The notes: a model not told the origin generated them from the letters alone. DNA of 64,000 bases from Prevotella merdae (GCF_900290275.1 NZ_LT985324.1:847896-911895); one strand, 5' to 3'. Positions 34,190 through 43,329 are shown, counted from the first letter of the stretch. Numbers and translations: made by a program.

Positions 34190-37100
34190 TTATTCCATTG
34201 GCTTGATCATCTTCTCGATAAATTCAATCTCATCTTCATCAAGTTTATACTTACGATAGAGTTGTTTATCTATGTCTGCAATGCTTTGAGTCCAGTCGAT
34301 GTCTGAGATGGCAGTGAAATTTTGAAGAGGTACATTAGCCCAAGTATCACGTGGATTATGTTGCGTTGCTTTGAGTGTACCCAATAAACATCTGGCAAAT
34401 TTTGTCTTGACGTAGTTCAAACATGCGGATGCCTCCTGGGCATCGGCAAACTTGCCGATGCTTAGGAAGGTATCCGTATGTCCGATTACCGGCACGCCGA
34501 TTACCGGCGTGCTGAGCACTTCGCCTATAGCACCAGTACCATTTGCTTCAGGAACGAGAACATTATAATAATTAAGATATTCACATGGCTGAAGATATGA
34601 TGCATTTACCCATTTTGTTTCTCGAGAGCCCTTTATTCTTCCGATAATTTGAACACCTTCACCTTTGCACTCTTTTTCTGTGTTGACAAATATCTCTGAT
34701 AAGTTTTCAAAAGCATTTGACGTTATCTTTGAAGCTGTTCCTTTTCCTTGTACTTCATATATTCTTGGAAACTCACTTAAAGCTTTCTCTGAGAAGCGGT
34801 AAATGCCTTGGGAGGAAACTAAACTGGCAAATTGCCCAAACTGGAATGAAGGGTTTGCAAATACTTTTGCCATTATGGATTTTAATTCTGGATAATCTGA
34901 AAAGAACCCAATTGCTCCAAATTCTTTATTTGCGTTTCTTAGTCCAATAGCTACTCCTCCCTTAATGTCTACAGTTGGGAATACGTCACTTGATTTTTGG
35001 AAGTAATCAACCACTTTGAAATGAGTATCAGATAACATCTTCTCCATCCATTCCATAGGTGTTTGTCCAGCCTTAAATAAGAATCTGCCAGGAGTAATAA
35101 ATGTTACCAATGGTGACAATTCAAAGGCTGTATCGTAAAACAAATTGTAAATAGGAGTCTTTCTTGTACTTTCTCCTTCTATCTGATATGGCGGATTTCC
35201 CACAATTGCTTTAAACTTCATATTATTTATATCTTCGTTTTCTGATTTTGGAATAGAATTATATACATGCCAGAAGTCCTTGCCACGAACGATGTCGTTT
35301 TGGAATAGTTCTGGCTTTGCACGGAGCACGTTGATCATGTCACAGTTCAACGACTCGTGACCATTAAAGAAGTATGTCTTGCCCTCTTTGGTTACATGCT
35401 CGTCTGCAGCTTTGAGTACACCAGCAGACACAAGGTCGGTTACAGGTACATCATGCTCATAGCAACGAATGTTCATGCGGATGTCTGTGCGGAAACCTGC
35501 CAATGTTCGCTTGGTGATGCTTACAGCCATCTTGGTACGGCAAACCACAAAGATGTTGTCCTGCAACACATCCTTCCATATTTCGAGGTCGTCGCCTGCC
35601 TGATGATAATATTGCTCTGCATTCAGGCTCTTGCCACGCTCGCCAGTAAGATGCACTTTGCGATAGTTAGGCTCCTTGGCTCCCTTGAAAAGAGAGTAAG
35701 CCATATAGAGAGGGTAGAGACCCGTCTTGGAGTTGATTTCAAGAATGCGGGAATTGTAATCGGTGAACACGTCCTTTGTCACATCGCCACGATCGACGAA
35801 GCGAGCTGCATTCACATTCTCGCCATATTGGTTCTCCTCGGTATAAGGCGCAACAAAATCCTCATCCCAGAAGCACCAGCCACCCACAGTATCGCTCATG
35901 TGCATGTTGACCACACGCCATGGAGTAAGCACGGTCTCCTTGTCAGGATTGTGGAAGTAAGAGAAGATGGTGGCAATCTTTGCAATACGGTCCTCGGTAT
36001 TGAGATTGTCAGCCTCCTTCACCATCTGGCGTATGCGCTTGGCTGCACCTGTAAAGATGCTACGATCGAAACAGTCTTTCAAGGTGTTGAACGTCTGCTT
36101 GGTAAAGCCCTTAGGCATAAACTCTTCCCATGAAGCCTGGTCAACGATTTCTTCGCTGGCAAAGTTGTCGATAGTAATCTCTTCGCCAACCTCATCGTTG
36201 ATTTCTGCTCCATAAACCAACAAAGGAATACGGATAGCCACACCACGGAGCACAGACATACGAGCACGCTTTTCCTTGTTCTCTTCGTCACGTTTTTTCT
36301 TAGCCTCGTCAGTCTTATCATCCTTATCTTTGTTCTCCCATTTCTTCCAAAGCACAGGATTGGAGAACAAACACCATTCGCCTTCGAGCAGTTGGCTATG
36401 GCTAATGTATAGATAAGGAAACAGTTCGGAAGGAGCACACATCACATCGTCCCATCCATCATCGTGGGTAGTAGGCTTGCCGTTTTCATCAAATTCGGCA
36501 GCCATAGAAGGGCGAGCAGGAAGAGCTTCGCTTGCAGAAAGATAGTAGATATATTTGGTATGGTCGGCATCAGAATTGCTTAAACCATTATTGTTGACAT
36601 TGATTTTCTCTGGTTTCCAGGCATTTGGCATAGAACCAAGAAGGTCGTGTACATCGCCAAGAGCCTTTTCCTGCTCAGGACTGAGATTCATCAGCTGGTC
36701 AGGATTATAAAGCGAGTTGTCGGCATAGCCACTACGCACGGCACGCTCAATATATACATTAGAGAGTTTCTCGAATATCTGATTAGCAGAGAAGTGCTTG
36801 CCCATTTCGCCTTCGTCCATAGAGAGGACAGGACAGAGTTTGATGAAGGCAGCAAGATGCTCTTCCTCCTTCTTTTGGGTAAGCTTCATCTGCTTCTTAC
36901 CTTTTTCGGTCTGCGCATATACAGCCATCTTTGCAGTTTCAGCTACAGCTGTAAGGGCACGATCCGGTGCAAAGTCAAACACATAGCAGTCTGACTTCTG
37001 TCGGCCTTCGAGTACAGCATGAGTCTGCACACGGAAGATGGTCTGCATGTAGTTGGCAGCAGGAGTATTCTCAGAGCCTTTCATGCAGAGCACGGCAGTC

Positions 37101-38806
37101 CATTCAGGAACACTTACACCCGTGGTAAGCTTACCACAAGAGAGGGTGATGGTATAATCCTTCTTGGTGATGTTTTTCTTGGCATTGCCACGGATATTGT
37201 CAAGCACATCAGCCAAAGCACTACCATTCTTATCCTCGATATTGCCGTCGCCAGCGGCATTGATGATATGGAATATTTCGCTAAATACCTCATGTTTACG
37301 AAGAAGCTGTTCGAGAGCAGCAGCTTCTTTCACACCAGGCAAGAGCCAGAAGGTGTGGCGGAAGTGCTCACGGAAATTCTCAGTGGAGAAAGGGTAGAGA
37401 CTTGTGTCGGATTCTTCAACAAGTTTATCGAGGAAGCGATTGATAGCCTTCTCGTGTACGAACTTGTCTATCTCCACCTCACTCAATTTTTCCTGATATT
37501 CAGCCTTCTTGATAGCATTAGGCTCATTGTCTATCAACTTCTGAAGCCGAAGCTTGTCTTCCTCAGTATATACTCGAAAGAACTCGTGGAACTTGAAGAC
37601 CTCATTATTCTCGATGGCTTGGTCGCGTAGCATCTTAGGCAACGTGAAGGTGAGTATCTGCATACGTGGCAGGTCGGCATAAGGATTAGGGTCGCCATAA
37701 TGATGCTCATCCCAGAACTGCTTGGCACGCTGTTCCATAACGTAGTCCCAAGTATAGATTTCACTCTCCTCATATTTGTCGAGCAAGTTGAAAGGTGTTC
37801 CCGAAAGTGAAAGAATTCGGGTATTCTCCTTTTTCAACTTGTTCATTACACGCACACCGGCAGCAGCATCAATGCCTTCGTGTGCCTCGTCAACCATTAC
37901 GAAGTCCCAATCATACTCCATAATGGCACGTTTCAATGGATCAAAATTGCGCTCCTTACCACCAACAAATTGTGACAGGCGCAGATATTGCATGCTGACA
38001 AAGAATACGAGTATCTTTTTGCCAGCATCCACCTCGCGGGTAAGCGTATAGAAATCACCCTGAGAATCGTTGTCATCCATCATTCGGCGACCGTAAGCAG
38101 GTTCAAGTCCTTTTGCATGATAGTCAGCAAGGGCTTCCGGGGTACGGAAAATCTTAGCAAAGTCATCATGCCATCCTTTATCTACAACAGGGCGATGGGT
38201 GATGATGAGCGTAGAGCGATAGCCACAACGCTTAGCCACTTCAAGACCCGAGAGAGTCTTGCCAAAGCGCATTTTGGCATTCCAGAGATAGTGCTTACCC
38301 TTATTAGGGTCTTTGAACTCTTTCTGAAAGTATTCCACGGTGTCATGGATAGCCTTTTCCTGCTCCGGGCGAAACTTGATGGCTCCATGTCCAGCACCCT
38401 TGCCTTGCTTTATCTTGCTGATAACATCCTGTATGTCAAAGATGGTACAGGCAAACCAGATGTCCGCATCTTCTGTCTGTCCTGTAGTTGGATCCTTATA
38501 CTTGCCAAGAGTCTTTGAAGGAATGTCCATGGCACGCAGGGTGCGATAGACATCATCAGCCTTATAGCATTTGGAGTCCTGGTCGTATGTGGTACATTCC
38601 ACATATTCTATATGGTATGAAACTCCCTGCATGTAAGAACGAGCATCGAGTACAGCACGAACAGCCTTACCCAACTCCTGGCTGCTATGGGAATCGGCTA
38701 TATCATTATCGACAAAGACCTCACCTATTTTGAGAAGTCCTTGGTGCTTCCTGTCGCCCTGGCTGAGTAGGTACAGGAGGCGTGATTGGGTTATAGTGTA
38801 TTTCAT
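34190..38806 (-). CDS. GIY-YIG-like/helicase/N6-adenine methylase fusion (restriction enzyme)
   Basis: 1538 residues. At the N-terminus, LLYLLSQGDRKHQGLLKIGEVF resembles GIY-YIG nuclease strands (tentative). Residues ~175-600 are a superfamily-2 helicase: WNAKMRFGKT, MVDEAHEG, LSLSGTPFNLL, SCGKLTTGVSVPEW. Near 1200, FKAIVGNPPYQIEG is methyltransferase motif IV of N6-adenine (gamma-class) enzymes, followed by a likely target-recognition region. No FxGxG-type SAM motif I is seen in this protein; the upstream 404-residue protein appears to carry it. Expected role: ATP-dependent restriction-modification. Confidence 0.8.
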   Translation of the reverse strand: MKYTITQSRLLYLLSQGDRKHQGLLKIGEVFVDNDIADSHSSQELGKAVRAVLDARSYMQGVSYHIEYVECTTYDQDSKCYKADDVYRTLRAMDIPSKTLGKYKDPTTGQTEDADIWFACTIFDIQDVISKIKQGKGAGHGAIKFRPEQEKAIHDTVEYFQKEFKDPNKGKHYLWNAKMRFGKTLSGLEVAKRCGYRSTLIITHRPVVDKGWHDDFAKIFRTPEALADYHAKGLEPAYGRRMMDDNDSQGDFYTLTREVDAGKKILVFFVSMQYLRLSQFVGGKERNFDPLKRAIMEYDWDFVMVDEAHEGIDAAAGVRVMNKLKKENTRILSLSGTPFNLLDKYEESEIYTWDYVMEQRAKQFWDEHHYGDPNPYADLPRMQILTFTLPKMLRDQAIENNEVFKFHEFFRVYTEEDKLRLQKLIDNEPNAIKKAEYQEKLSEVEIDKFVHEKAINRFLDKLVEESDTSLYPFSTENFREHFRHTFWLLPGVKEAAALEQLLRKHEVFSEIFHIINAAGDGNIEDKNGSALADVLDNIRGNAKKNITKKDYTITLSCGKLTTGVSVPEWTAVLCMKGSENTPAANYMQTIFRVQTHAVLEGRQKSDCYVFDFAPDRALTAVAETAKMAVYAQTEKGKKQMKLTQKKEEEHLAAFIKLCPVLSMDEGEMGKHFSANQIFEKLSNVYIERAVRSGYADNSLYNPDQLMNLSPEQEKALGDVHDLLGSMPNAWKPEKINVNNNGLSNSDADHTKYIYYLSASEALPARPSMAAEFDENGKPTTHDDGWDDVMCAPSELFPYLYISHSQLLEGEWCLFSNPVLWKKWENKDKDDKTDEAKKKRDEENKEKRARMSVLRGVAIRIPLLVYGAEINDEVGEEITIDNFASEEIVDQASWEEFMPKGFTKQTFNTLKDCFDRSIFTGAAKRIRQMVKEADNLNTEDRIAKIATIFSYFHNPDKETVLTPWRVVNMHMSDTVGGWCFWDEDFVAPYTEENQYGENVNAARFVDRGDVTKDVFTDYNSRILEINSKTGLYPLYMAYSLFKGAKEPNYRKVHLTGERGKSLNAEQYYHQAGDDLEIWKDVLQDNIFVVCRTKMAVSITKRTLAGFRTDIRMNIRCYEHDVPVTDLVSAGVLKAADEHVTKEGKTYFFNGHESLNCDMINVLRAKPELFQNDIVRGKDFWHVYNSIPKSENEDINNMKFKAIVGNPPYQIEGESTRKTPIYNLFYDTAFELSPLVTFITPGRFLFKAGQTPMEWMEKMLSDTHFKVVDYFQKSSDVFPTVDIKGGVAIGLRNANKEFGAIGFFSDYPELKSIMAKVFANPSFQFGQFASLVSSQGIYRFSEKALSEFPRIYEVQGKGTASKITSNAFENLSEIFVNTEKECKGEGVQIIGRIKGSRETKWVNASYLQPCEYLNYYNVLVPEANGTGAIGEVLSTPVIGVPVIGHTDTFLSIGKFADAQEASACLNYVKTKFARCLLGTLKATQHNPRDTWANVPLQNFTAISDIDWTQSIADIDKQLYRKYKLDEDEIEFIEKMIKPME

Positions 38807-38839
38807 TTAGTCGTAATATTAAGAATATTAATTAAAATA

Positions 38840-40054
38840 TTATATCTCGTCATCTTCCGTCTCTTTTTGATTGCTACGGAATAATGAACGGAACTCTATC
38901 TTTTGCCATGGCTGCGATTTTGGGTCTTCGCCAGGCGATGGTTGCCAGTCTTTTGGCTTTTTCAGATTCCAGTCTCTTATGATGCATTTTACTCCGATGT
39001 GGCCATTTGTTGTACCCTTTTGGCATGCTGGACATTGCCTCTTGGTTTTTGTCCCAAAGAAATCTTCATCATATACCTTGTCGCAAGAATCAGGAACAAC
39101 CATCTTGATACCATCCATCTGCCACAGATTCCATGAAATCCATCTGGCAGCATTAATGATCTTGTTTCTTGTTGGAACTCGGAGGTTTCCATCTGCATCT
39201 TTGATGTAATTGCCATCTGCATCCTTTGGATTGAACTTATCCATGAAGTACTCTATATAGGTGTAGAGTAGGGCTTCACGAGCTAAGAGCAGATTGTCGC
39301 CCTGCCATTCATAGCCATAAGTATGTTGTAAGGCTTTCTTAGCCATATCGTACCATTCCTTTTCGGTCTCGACATTTTCGTTGATGACACGCATCTTGCG
39401 GTCGAGCAATCCAATGCGATGGCTGATAGGGATAGGCTGGCCAGTTGTGGTGTCGTAACGACTAACCAGATAAGGAGCCTCTCCACAGGTTATTTCCATG
39501 CAGTTGTCAACAACATACTTCTTCCATGTCTTTTGCTTGTTGCCTTCCGGAAACTGGATTTTTCCTTCTATAGGAATCCATGAGTGTGTGCCGTCCTCGT
39601 TTGTGACTTCACGATTGAAGACATCACGGCGACCAAACCAGTCTTCATCAATGAGGTTGTTCTGTGCATTGCATACCCAAGAAGGCGTGAAAACCTCAGC
39701 CTTGTCTTTGGTGCGGTCGAGCTGGGCTTGCTTGTCTTTCAGCACACGAGGCATTACGATGCGACGGAACCGTCCGGTAATATGCTGAGGCTTAATCTCA
39801 TCGTCATATCGGTAACCATTTTCTATGAAATTCCCATGTTCATCAGGAACCGAGTTCTCATAATCAGATGTAGCCCAGAAGATGTTAACCACCTTCTCCT
39901 GGTCAGAAGCCTCTGCGCGGGCTCTTGCTGACATTGTGTGATCAATGAGCAGTTTGTCAAGAACTGCAGGGTCGTAGTCCATGATGTCTTGCTCAGAGAT
40001 GTCAACATCGCTGATATGCTCAAAGATTCTATATGTTGTATTCTTTTCTGCCAT
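38840..40054 (-). CDS. Companion methylase subunit with motifs X and I
   Basis: 404 residues. KAEVFTPSWVCNAQNNLID matches methyltransferase motif X (xxFTPxxV). MEITCGEAPYLVSRYD sits where motif I (SAM binding, xxPxxGxGxFL) is expected. It continues RIGLLDRKMRVI, YGYEWQGDNLLLARE, and a C-terminal Cys cluster (CPACQKGTTNGHIGVKC). No NPPY motif is present. It is 33 bases upstream of the NPPY-bearing helicase protein. Together they may form one functional methyltransferase; this is inference. Confidence 0.7.
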   Translation of the reverse strand: MAEKNTTYRIFEHISDVDISEQDIMDYDPAVLDKLLIDHTMSARARAEASDQEKVVNIFWATSDYENSVPDEHGNFIENGYRYDDEIKPQHITGRFRRIVMPRVLKDKQAQLDRTKDKAEVFTPSWVCNAQNNLIDEDWFGRRDVFNREVTNEDGTHSWIPIEGKIQFPEGNKQKTWKKYVVDNCMEITCGEAPYLVSRYDTTTGQPIPISHRIGLLDRKMRVINENVETEKEWYDMAKKALQHTYGYEWQGDNLLLAREALLYTYIEYFMDKFNPKDADGNYIKDADGNLRVPTRNKIINAARWISWNLWQMDGIKMVVPDSCDKVYDEDFFGTKTKRQCPACQKGTTNGHIGVKCIIRDWNLKKPKDWQPSPGEDPKSQPWQKIEFRSLFRSNQKETEDDEI

Positions 40055-40079
40055 TATTCTTTTTCTGTATGCAAAATTA

Positions 40080-41183
40080 TCATTCTATGTTGCAGTCTTT
40101 CTGCACTATTGAATATTTTTTCAATAAACTCTCTATTTTCTCAGCAAATTGCCGTCTCAACCACTCAGGTTTGAGTACTTCTACTTGATTTCCGAATGAA
40201 AAGATGCGTGCTTCAAGTTCCTTGTTGGGACGAACCATGAGCTTGATGATATGCTGTTCTTCGTCTTCAATCTCCTGTGAAGGATGGATGGGCTTGTTCA
40301 CCACATAAGGGAAACGGGCTTCGTCAAACTTCAACAGTACTTCTTCTGCCACTGGATGGTCTTCGGGTAATGTTACTCCAACGATGTCCTTGAAATACTC
40401 ATTGAAGTCTATATCCGTATTGGGAATAAACGGCACATTGGCACGAGAGAACTTCACGATACGGTCGAGCGCTTTGTTGGTGATGTAATTGGCTTTGCCT
40501 TCCTTCTTCACGACTCGGCCATTCAAGCAAGCTTGATGGCTCTCGCTGTTCCGTAGGTTGCCGTGACTTCCTTCCTGCAATCCGATGAGGAACCAGCGGT
40601 TATTGAATTGCTTGATGTGGTAAGGATGAAGGATGGCAGTTCTTTCATTGCCAGCGAAAGTGCGGTAAAGCAAATTCAAAGGCTGATGATTCAATGCGGA
40701 CTCTATCAGTTCTCCCAAGAACTCTGTTCCCTTCAGCAGATCATTGTGGTCAAAAGATACGATATTCTCTGTATTGGGCTTGACACCAAAACGGAATTCG
40801 AGATTTGAGACAACATCTTCCAACCATGCGTTACTCGGGACACCACGAAAACGACTTAGTATGTCAATAGTGGAGCGAAGAGACTTTATTTCTTCGGCTG
40901 TCAACTCATTATTAAAGATGGAGAAGCTTGGGTCAGAATAGCGGTAGTAGCTTTTCCTTCCATCAAAGGGATATGTTTCGATAGGGGCATTGTAAGTGAC
41001 TCTATCTCTCATGTATTTGATGTCTTCACGTATCTGACGAATGCTGACCTGCGAGCCATAGAGATTCATGAGGGACTCATTGACTGTGTCAAGGAGGTCA
41101 TCAATGCTATATGTACGATGGAAATCGCTAAAGCATCGGTCAAGTATCCGGTACCGTAGCTGTGCATTCTTGTTTGTTGGCAT
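40080..41183 (-). CDS. WYL-domain regulator of the defence operon
   Basis: 367 residues. The N-terminal winged helix spans about residues 1-100. The WYL domain (HQPLNLLYRTF, LHPYHIKQFNNRWFLIGLQ, TNKALDRIVKF) and C-terminal WCX part (EARIFSFGNQVEVLKPEWLRRQF) are clear. Between GNL and ITNKALDRI sits ~24 residues (RNSESHQACLNGRVVKKEG) encoded by a palindromic repeat inserted in frame. Second gene of the operon, after the XRE repressor. Likely a BrxR/CapW-type controller. Confidence 0.85.
   Translation of the reverse strand: MPTNKNAQLRYRILDRCFSDFHRTYSIDDLLDTVNESLMNLYGSQVSIRQIREDIKYMRDRVTYNAPIETYPFDGRKSYYRYSDPSFSIFNNELTAEEIKSLRSTIDILSRFRGVPSNAWLEDVVSNLEFRFGVKPNTENIVSFDHNDLLKGTEFLGELIESALNHQPLNLLYRTFAGNERTAILHPYHIKQFNNRWFLIGLQEGSHGNLRNSESHQACLNGRVVKKEGKANYITNKALDRIVKFSRANVPFIPNTDIDFNEYFKDIVGVTLPEDHPVAEEVLLKFDEARFPYVVNKPIHPSQEIEDEEQHIIKLMVRPNKELEARIFSFGNQVEVLKPEWLRRQFAEKIESLLKKYSIVQKDCNIE
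40502..40546. repeat. REP-like palindromic repeat, copy 2, inside a coding region
   Basis: CTTCTTCACGACTCGGCCAT, then TCAAGCAAGCTTGA and TGGCTCTCGCT. Nearly identical to 16683-16728. It keeps the WYL reading frame open. Confidence 0.8.
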
Positions 41184-41203
41184 AGAGTCTTTCCTTAATT
41201 TGA

Positions 41204-41434
41204 TTATTTATCTGTTTTTATTGTAACGACATCGTCCAGTCTGACAAGGTCGTTCATGTCGCATTTGAGACAGCGAGCTATCTCAATCAAATTCTCTAAA
41301 GTTGGTTGTGATGTATTGGTGACCCATTTTGATATTGTAGCAGGATCTTTACCGAGCATCTCAGCCAGTTGCTTGTTGGTTAGCATGCGTTCTGCAAGCA
41401 TCACCTTAATCCGATTTAGTGGTTGTTTCTCCAT
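41204..41434 (-). CDS. XRE-family helix-turn-helix repressor
   Basis: 76 residues from MEKQPLN at 41434. An ATG at 41458 would coincide with the expected transcription start of the promoter at 41463, so the shorter start is preferred. The HTH is LTNKQLAEMLGKDPATISKWVTNTSQPTLENLIEIARCL, a canonical Cro/C1 fold. First gene of the 24-kb operon and probably the autorepressor acting on the palindrome in its promoter. Confidence 0.8.
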   Translation of the reverse strand: MEKQPLNRIKVMLAERMLTNKQLAEMLGKDPATISKWVTNTSQPTLENLIEIARCLKCDMNDLVRLDDVVTIKTDK

Positions 41435-41462
41435 ATTTCTTATTTTTATATTATTCAATATG

Positions 41463-41496
41463 CAAAAATAAGGTTTTTCTTCGAAAAACAGACCTT
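41463..41496 (-). promoter_or_regulatory. Promoter and operator of the defence operon
   Basis: Minus-strand TATTTTTG (41463-41470) fits TAnnTTTG. Directly upstream, an inverted repeat GTTTTTC-TTC-GAAAAAC (41473-41489) is framed by AAG and CCTT, giving AAGGTTTTTC...GAAAAACAGACCTT. It covers the -33 spacer, as repressor sites do. No exact TTTG -33 is seen. Confidence 0.6.
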
Positions 41497-41563
41497 ATTC
41501 ATAAAAATAGCACTCATAAAGCAAATAAATTGATGCTTTCGTCATGTTATTCAAAAGATATTG

Positions 41564-41640
41564 TACTTTTGTAGAAGAAAGGCTGCATCTCAGCAATCGG
41601 AGTAAGCTCCATTGCATTCAATTTGCACTTTCTTTGCATT
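41564..41640 (+). promoter_or_regulatory. Promoter with hairpin (repeat-element copy A)
   Basis: TACTTTTG (41564-41571) continues TAGAAGAAAGGCTGCATCTC, then hairpin GCAAT-C-GGAG-TAAG-CTCC-ATTGC (41593-41615), then TTTGCACTTTCTTTGCA. The order and words match 14180-14253 on the other strand, with the inner stem changed on both sides. A further TACTTTTG lies at 41691-41698. Probably drives the gene at 41795. The rest of 41641-41794 shows nothing else. Confidence 0.55.
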
Positions 41641-41794
41641 TGAAGGGCGTCTTTTTTCTGAGAGTGCAGATAGATTGCATAATGGCTTTCTACTTTTGCA
41701 TCCAGAATGTAACAGTTAGACCTTTAGGTCTGGAGAATGTGTGTTTCCCCATTAGCTTCAGGAAAGTGCTGATGAAATAAATTTGGATTGAACA

Positions 41795-42763
41795 ATGGAA
41801 CTCTTTATTATTATATATGTGATAGTGTGGATCTTATTGCTATTATTTCTTTTGTATATGTATTTCACAGAAGAAATAACATTTTGCCGTGACAACTGGA
41901 AAATATTGCTTTTATGCATTGCTTTTACACCTATCATAATGTTGGGATTATTTTTATACGTTTGCGTTACTTCCATTATGGATAAAAAAGAAAATGAAGA
42001 TGCAAAAAATAAAGAGGAGAATGAAAAGATAAATAAAAAACTGGCTGTGGAAAATTTTAAAAAATGTCATGCTTCTTTGGTGGATACTGCTGTAATCGAG
42101 CAAATAGGTAGAAGATTGGTGAATATAAAATCTACTACACATAGAACTTTTGCAGATTTACAAATGATAACTGTGAACGGACGCATCCCAACCGACGGCG
42201 ATAAAATATTATATGTGTTAGACAAGATACAATTACCTGAAGGCCATAGTTTGCAGCTTGAGTATAAAGAAAGAGGAATTGGTGGACGTACTTACATCTA
42301 TGTCAAGGAACCAAATGGAAACTTAAGCAAGAATTTTTTGGATTTCGTGATTGTTGATGACTCACCATTGGGTGCTTTACAGGTATATTTATTAAGTAAG
42401 TTGTGGCACTATCTTCCAATGTATTGGCATGCGTGTTATGACGAGAGATTCTGTGTTTTATCCAAAGATGATCTTTCAAAGATTAAAGTTAGGTCAACGA
42501 AAACACGAGGTGAGCGTCCTCTAAAGCCTTCAGATATTTATGAAGAAGGAAATGACCTTCCCGAGGAAGCCTTGGCTTGTGATGTGACTCCTAAAGTTAC
42601 TCGATATGAGAATAAGTATTATGTCTGTTGCTGTTATTGGTCTAGATTTGCAGGTCTGGTCAGGGAACTTGTTGAAATCAAGATAGAAAACAACAAGGTT
42701 ACAGAATTTCTGGATGCAAATCGAGAAGTCCTTTATAGATACCATTGTGGTATTATGTATTAA
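41795..42763 (+). CDS. Hypothetical protein with two N-terminal membrane segments
   Basis: 322 residues. Hydrophobic spans are at about 1-27 and 34-60, then a Lys/Glu-rich helical linker, then a soluble domain of ~230 residues (YVLDKIQLPEGHSLQLEYKERGIGGRTYIYVKE, CYDERFCVLSKDDLSKIKV) without a recognised motif. Plus strand, unlike the flanking operons, and AT-rich. Function unknown. Confidence 0.65.
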   Translation: MELFIIIYVIVWILLLLFLLYMYFTEEITFCRDNWKILLLCIAFTPIIMLGLFLYVCVTSIMDKKENEDAKNKEENEKINKKLAVENFKKCHASLVDTAVIEQIGRRLVNIKSTTHRTFADLQMITVNGRIPTDGDKILYVLDKIQLPEGHSLQLEYKERGIGGRTYIYVKEPNGNLSKNFLDFVIVDDSPLGALQVYLLSKLWHYLPMYWHACYDERFCVLSKDDLSKIKVRSTKTRGERPLKPSDIYEEGNDLPEEALACDVTPKVTRYENKYYVCCCYWSRFAGLVRELVEIKIENNKVTEFLDANREVLYRYHCGIMY

Positions 42764-42913
42764 TTGGTTTGACATAAGTCGAAATGATTATCCATTTAAG
42801 AGACAAGGAATAATTCATAGGTATACTTTGAAATTATGGGAGGTTTTAAACAGGAGCTATCCCTGAAGGTATCAGTATTGATAATGTCTTTGTGGAATTA
42901 AATGTTGATTACT

Positions 42914-43252
42914 ATGAAGAAGTGTAAATTTGATATAGAAGCGTTTTTTGGAATACCTTTTGATTATGAAAATTGGTATGAAAGTATGATAGTGGAATTA
43001 ACTGATGAACAGTTTGACCGTTATTGTGAAGCTTTGCGTCGATGGCAGGCAACTGATGAGTGGAAAAACTGGAACGACGAAAATGGTCATGACTACTTCA
43101 TAAAGAGGGATTTACCTGATATTTGGCAGTTAATTCAGGAGCTGTTAGCTAAAGTAGCACCAGTTATTTGGGATGAACGTATTATTGGTTACTTAGATCA
43201 GATTAACGTTTATACAGCAGATGAAATATATGAAAGTATCAGGGATATTTGA
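42914..43252 (+). CDS. Hypothetical acidic protein
   Basis: 112 residues from MKKCKFDIEAFF; an ATG four codons earlier is possible. Rich in Trp, Asp and Glu (YEVxWKNWNDENGHDYFIKRDLPDIW region). No family recognised. Same strand as the previous gene, 150 bases after it; possibly an immunity-like or small cytosolic protein, unproven. Confidence 0.5.
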   Translation: MKKCKFDIEAFFGIPFDYENWYESMIVELTDEQFDRYCEALRRWQATDEWKNWNDENGHDYFIKRDLPDIWQLIQELLAKVAPVIWDERIIGYLDQINVYTADEIYESIRDI

Positions 43253-43329
43253 TGCTTTTTATATTTCTAATTGAGAAATTTATATGGATTTTTTAAAGAA
43301 AGTAATAACTCAAGTTTCGGATTTGGAAT

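Noticed and set aside
34190..40054. BREX or DISARM methylase module
   Set aside because: No PglZ, BrxL, BrxC or DrmB genes are present; the pair is better described as a restriction system of its own.
41544..41780. 78-residue plus-strand frame over the promoter/hairpin element
   Set aside because: The frame runs through the -7 box and hairpin of a dispersed repeat, so its apparent recurrence elsewhere would reflect the DNA element, not a protein.
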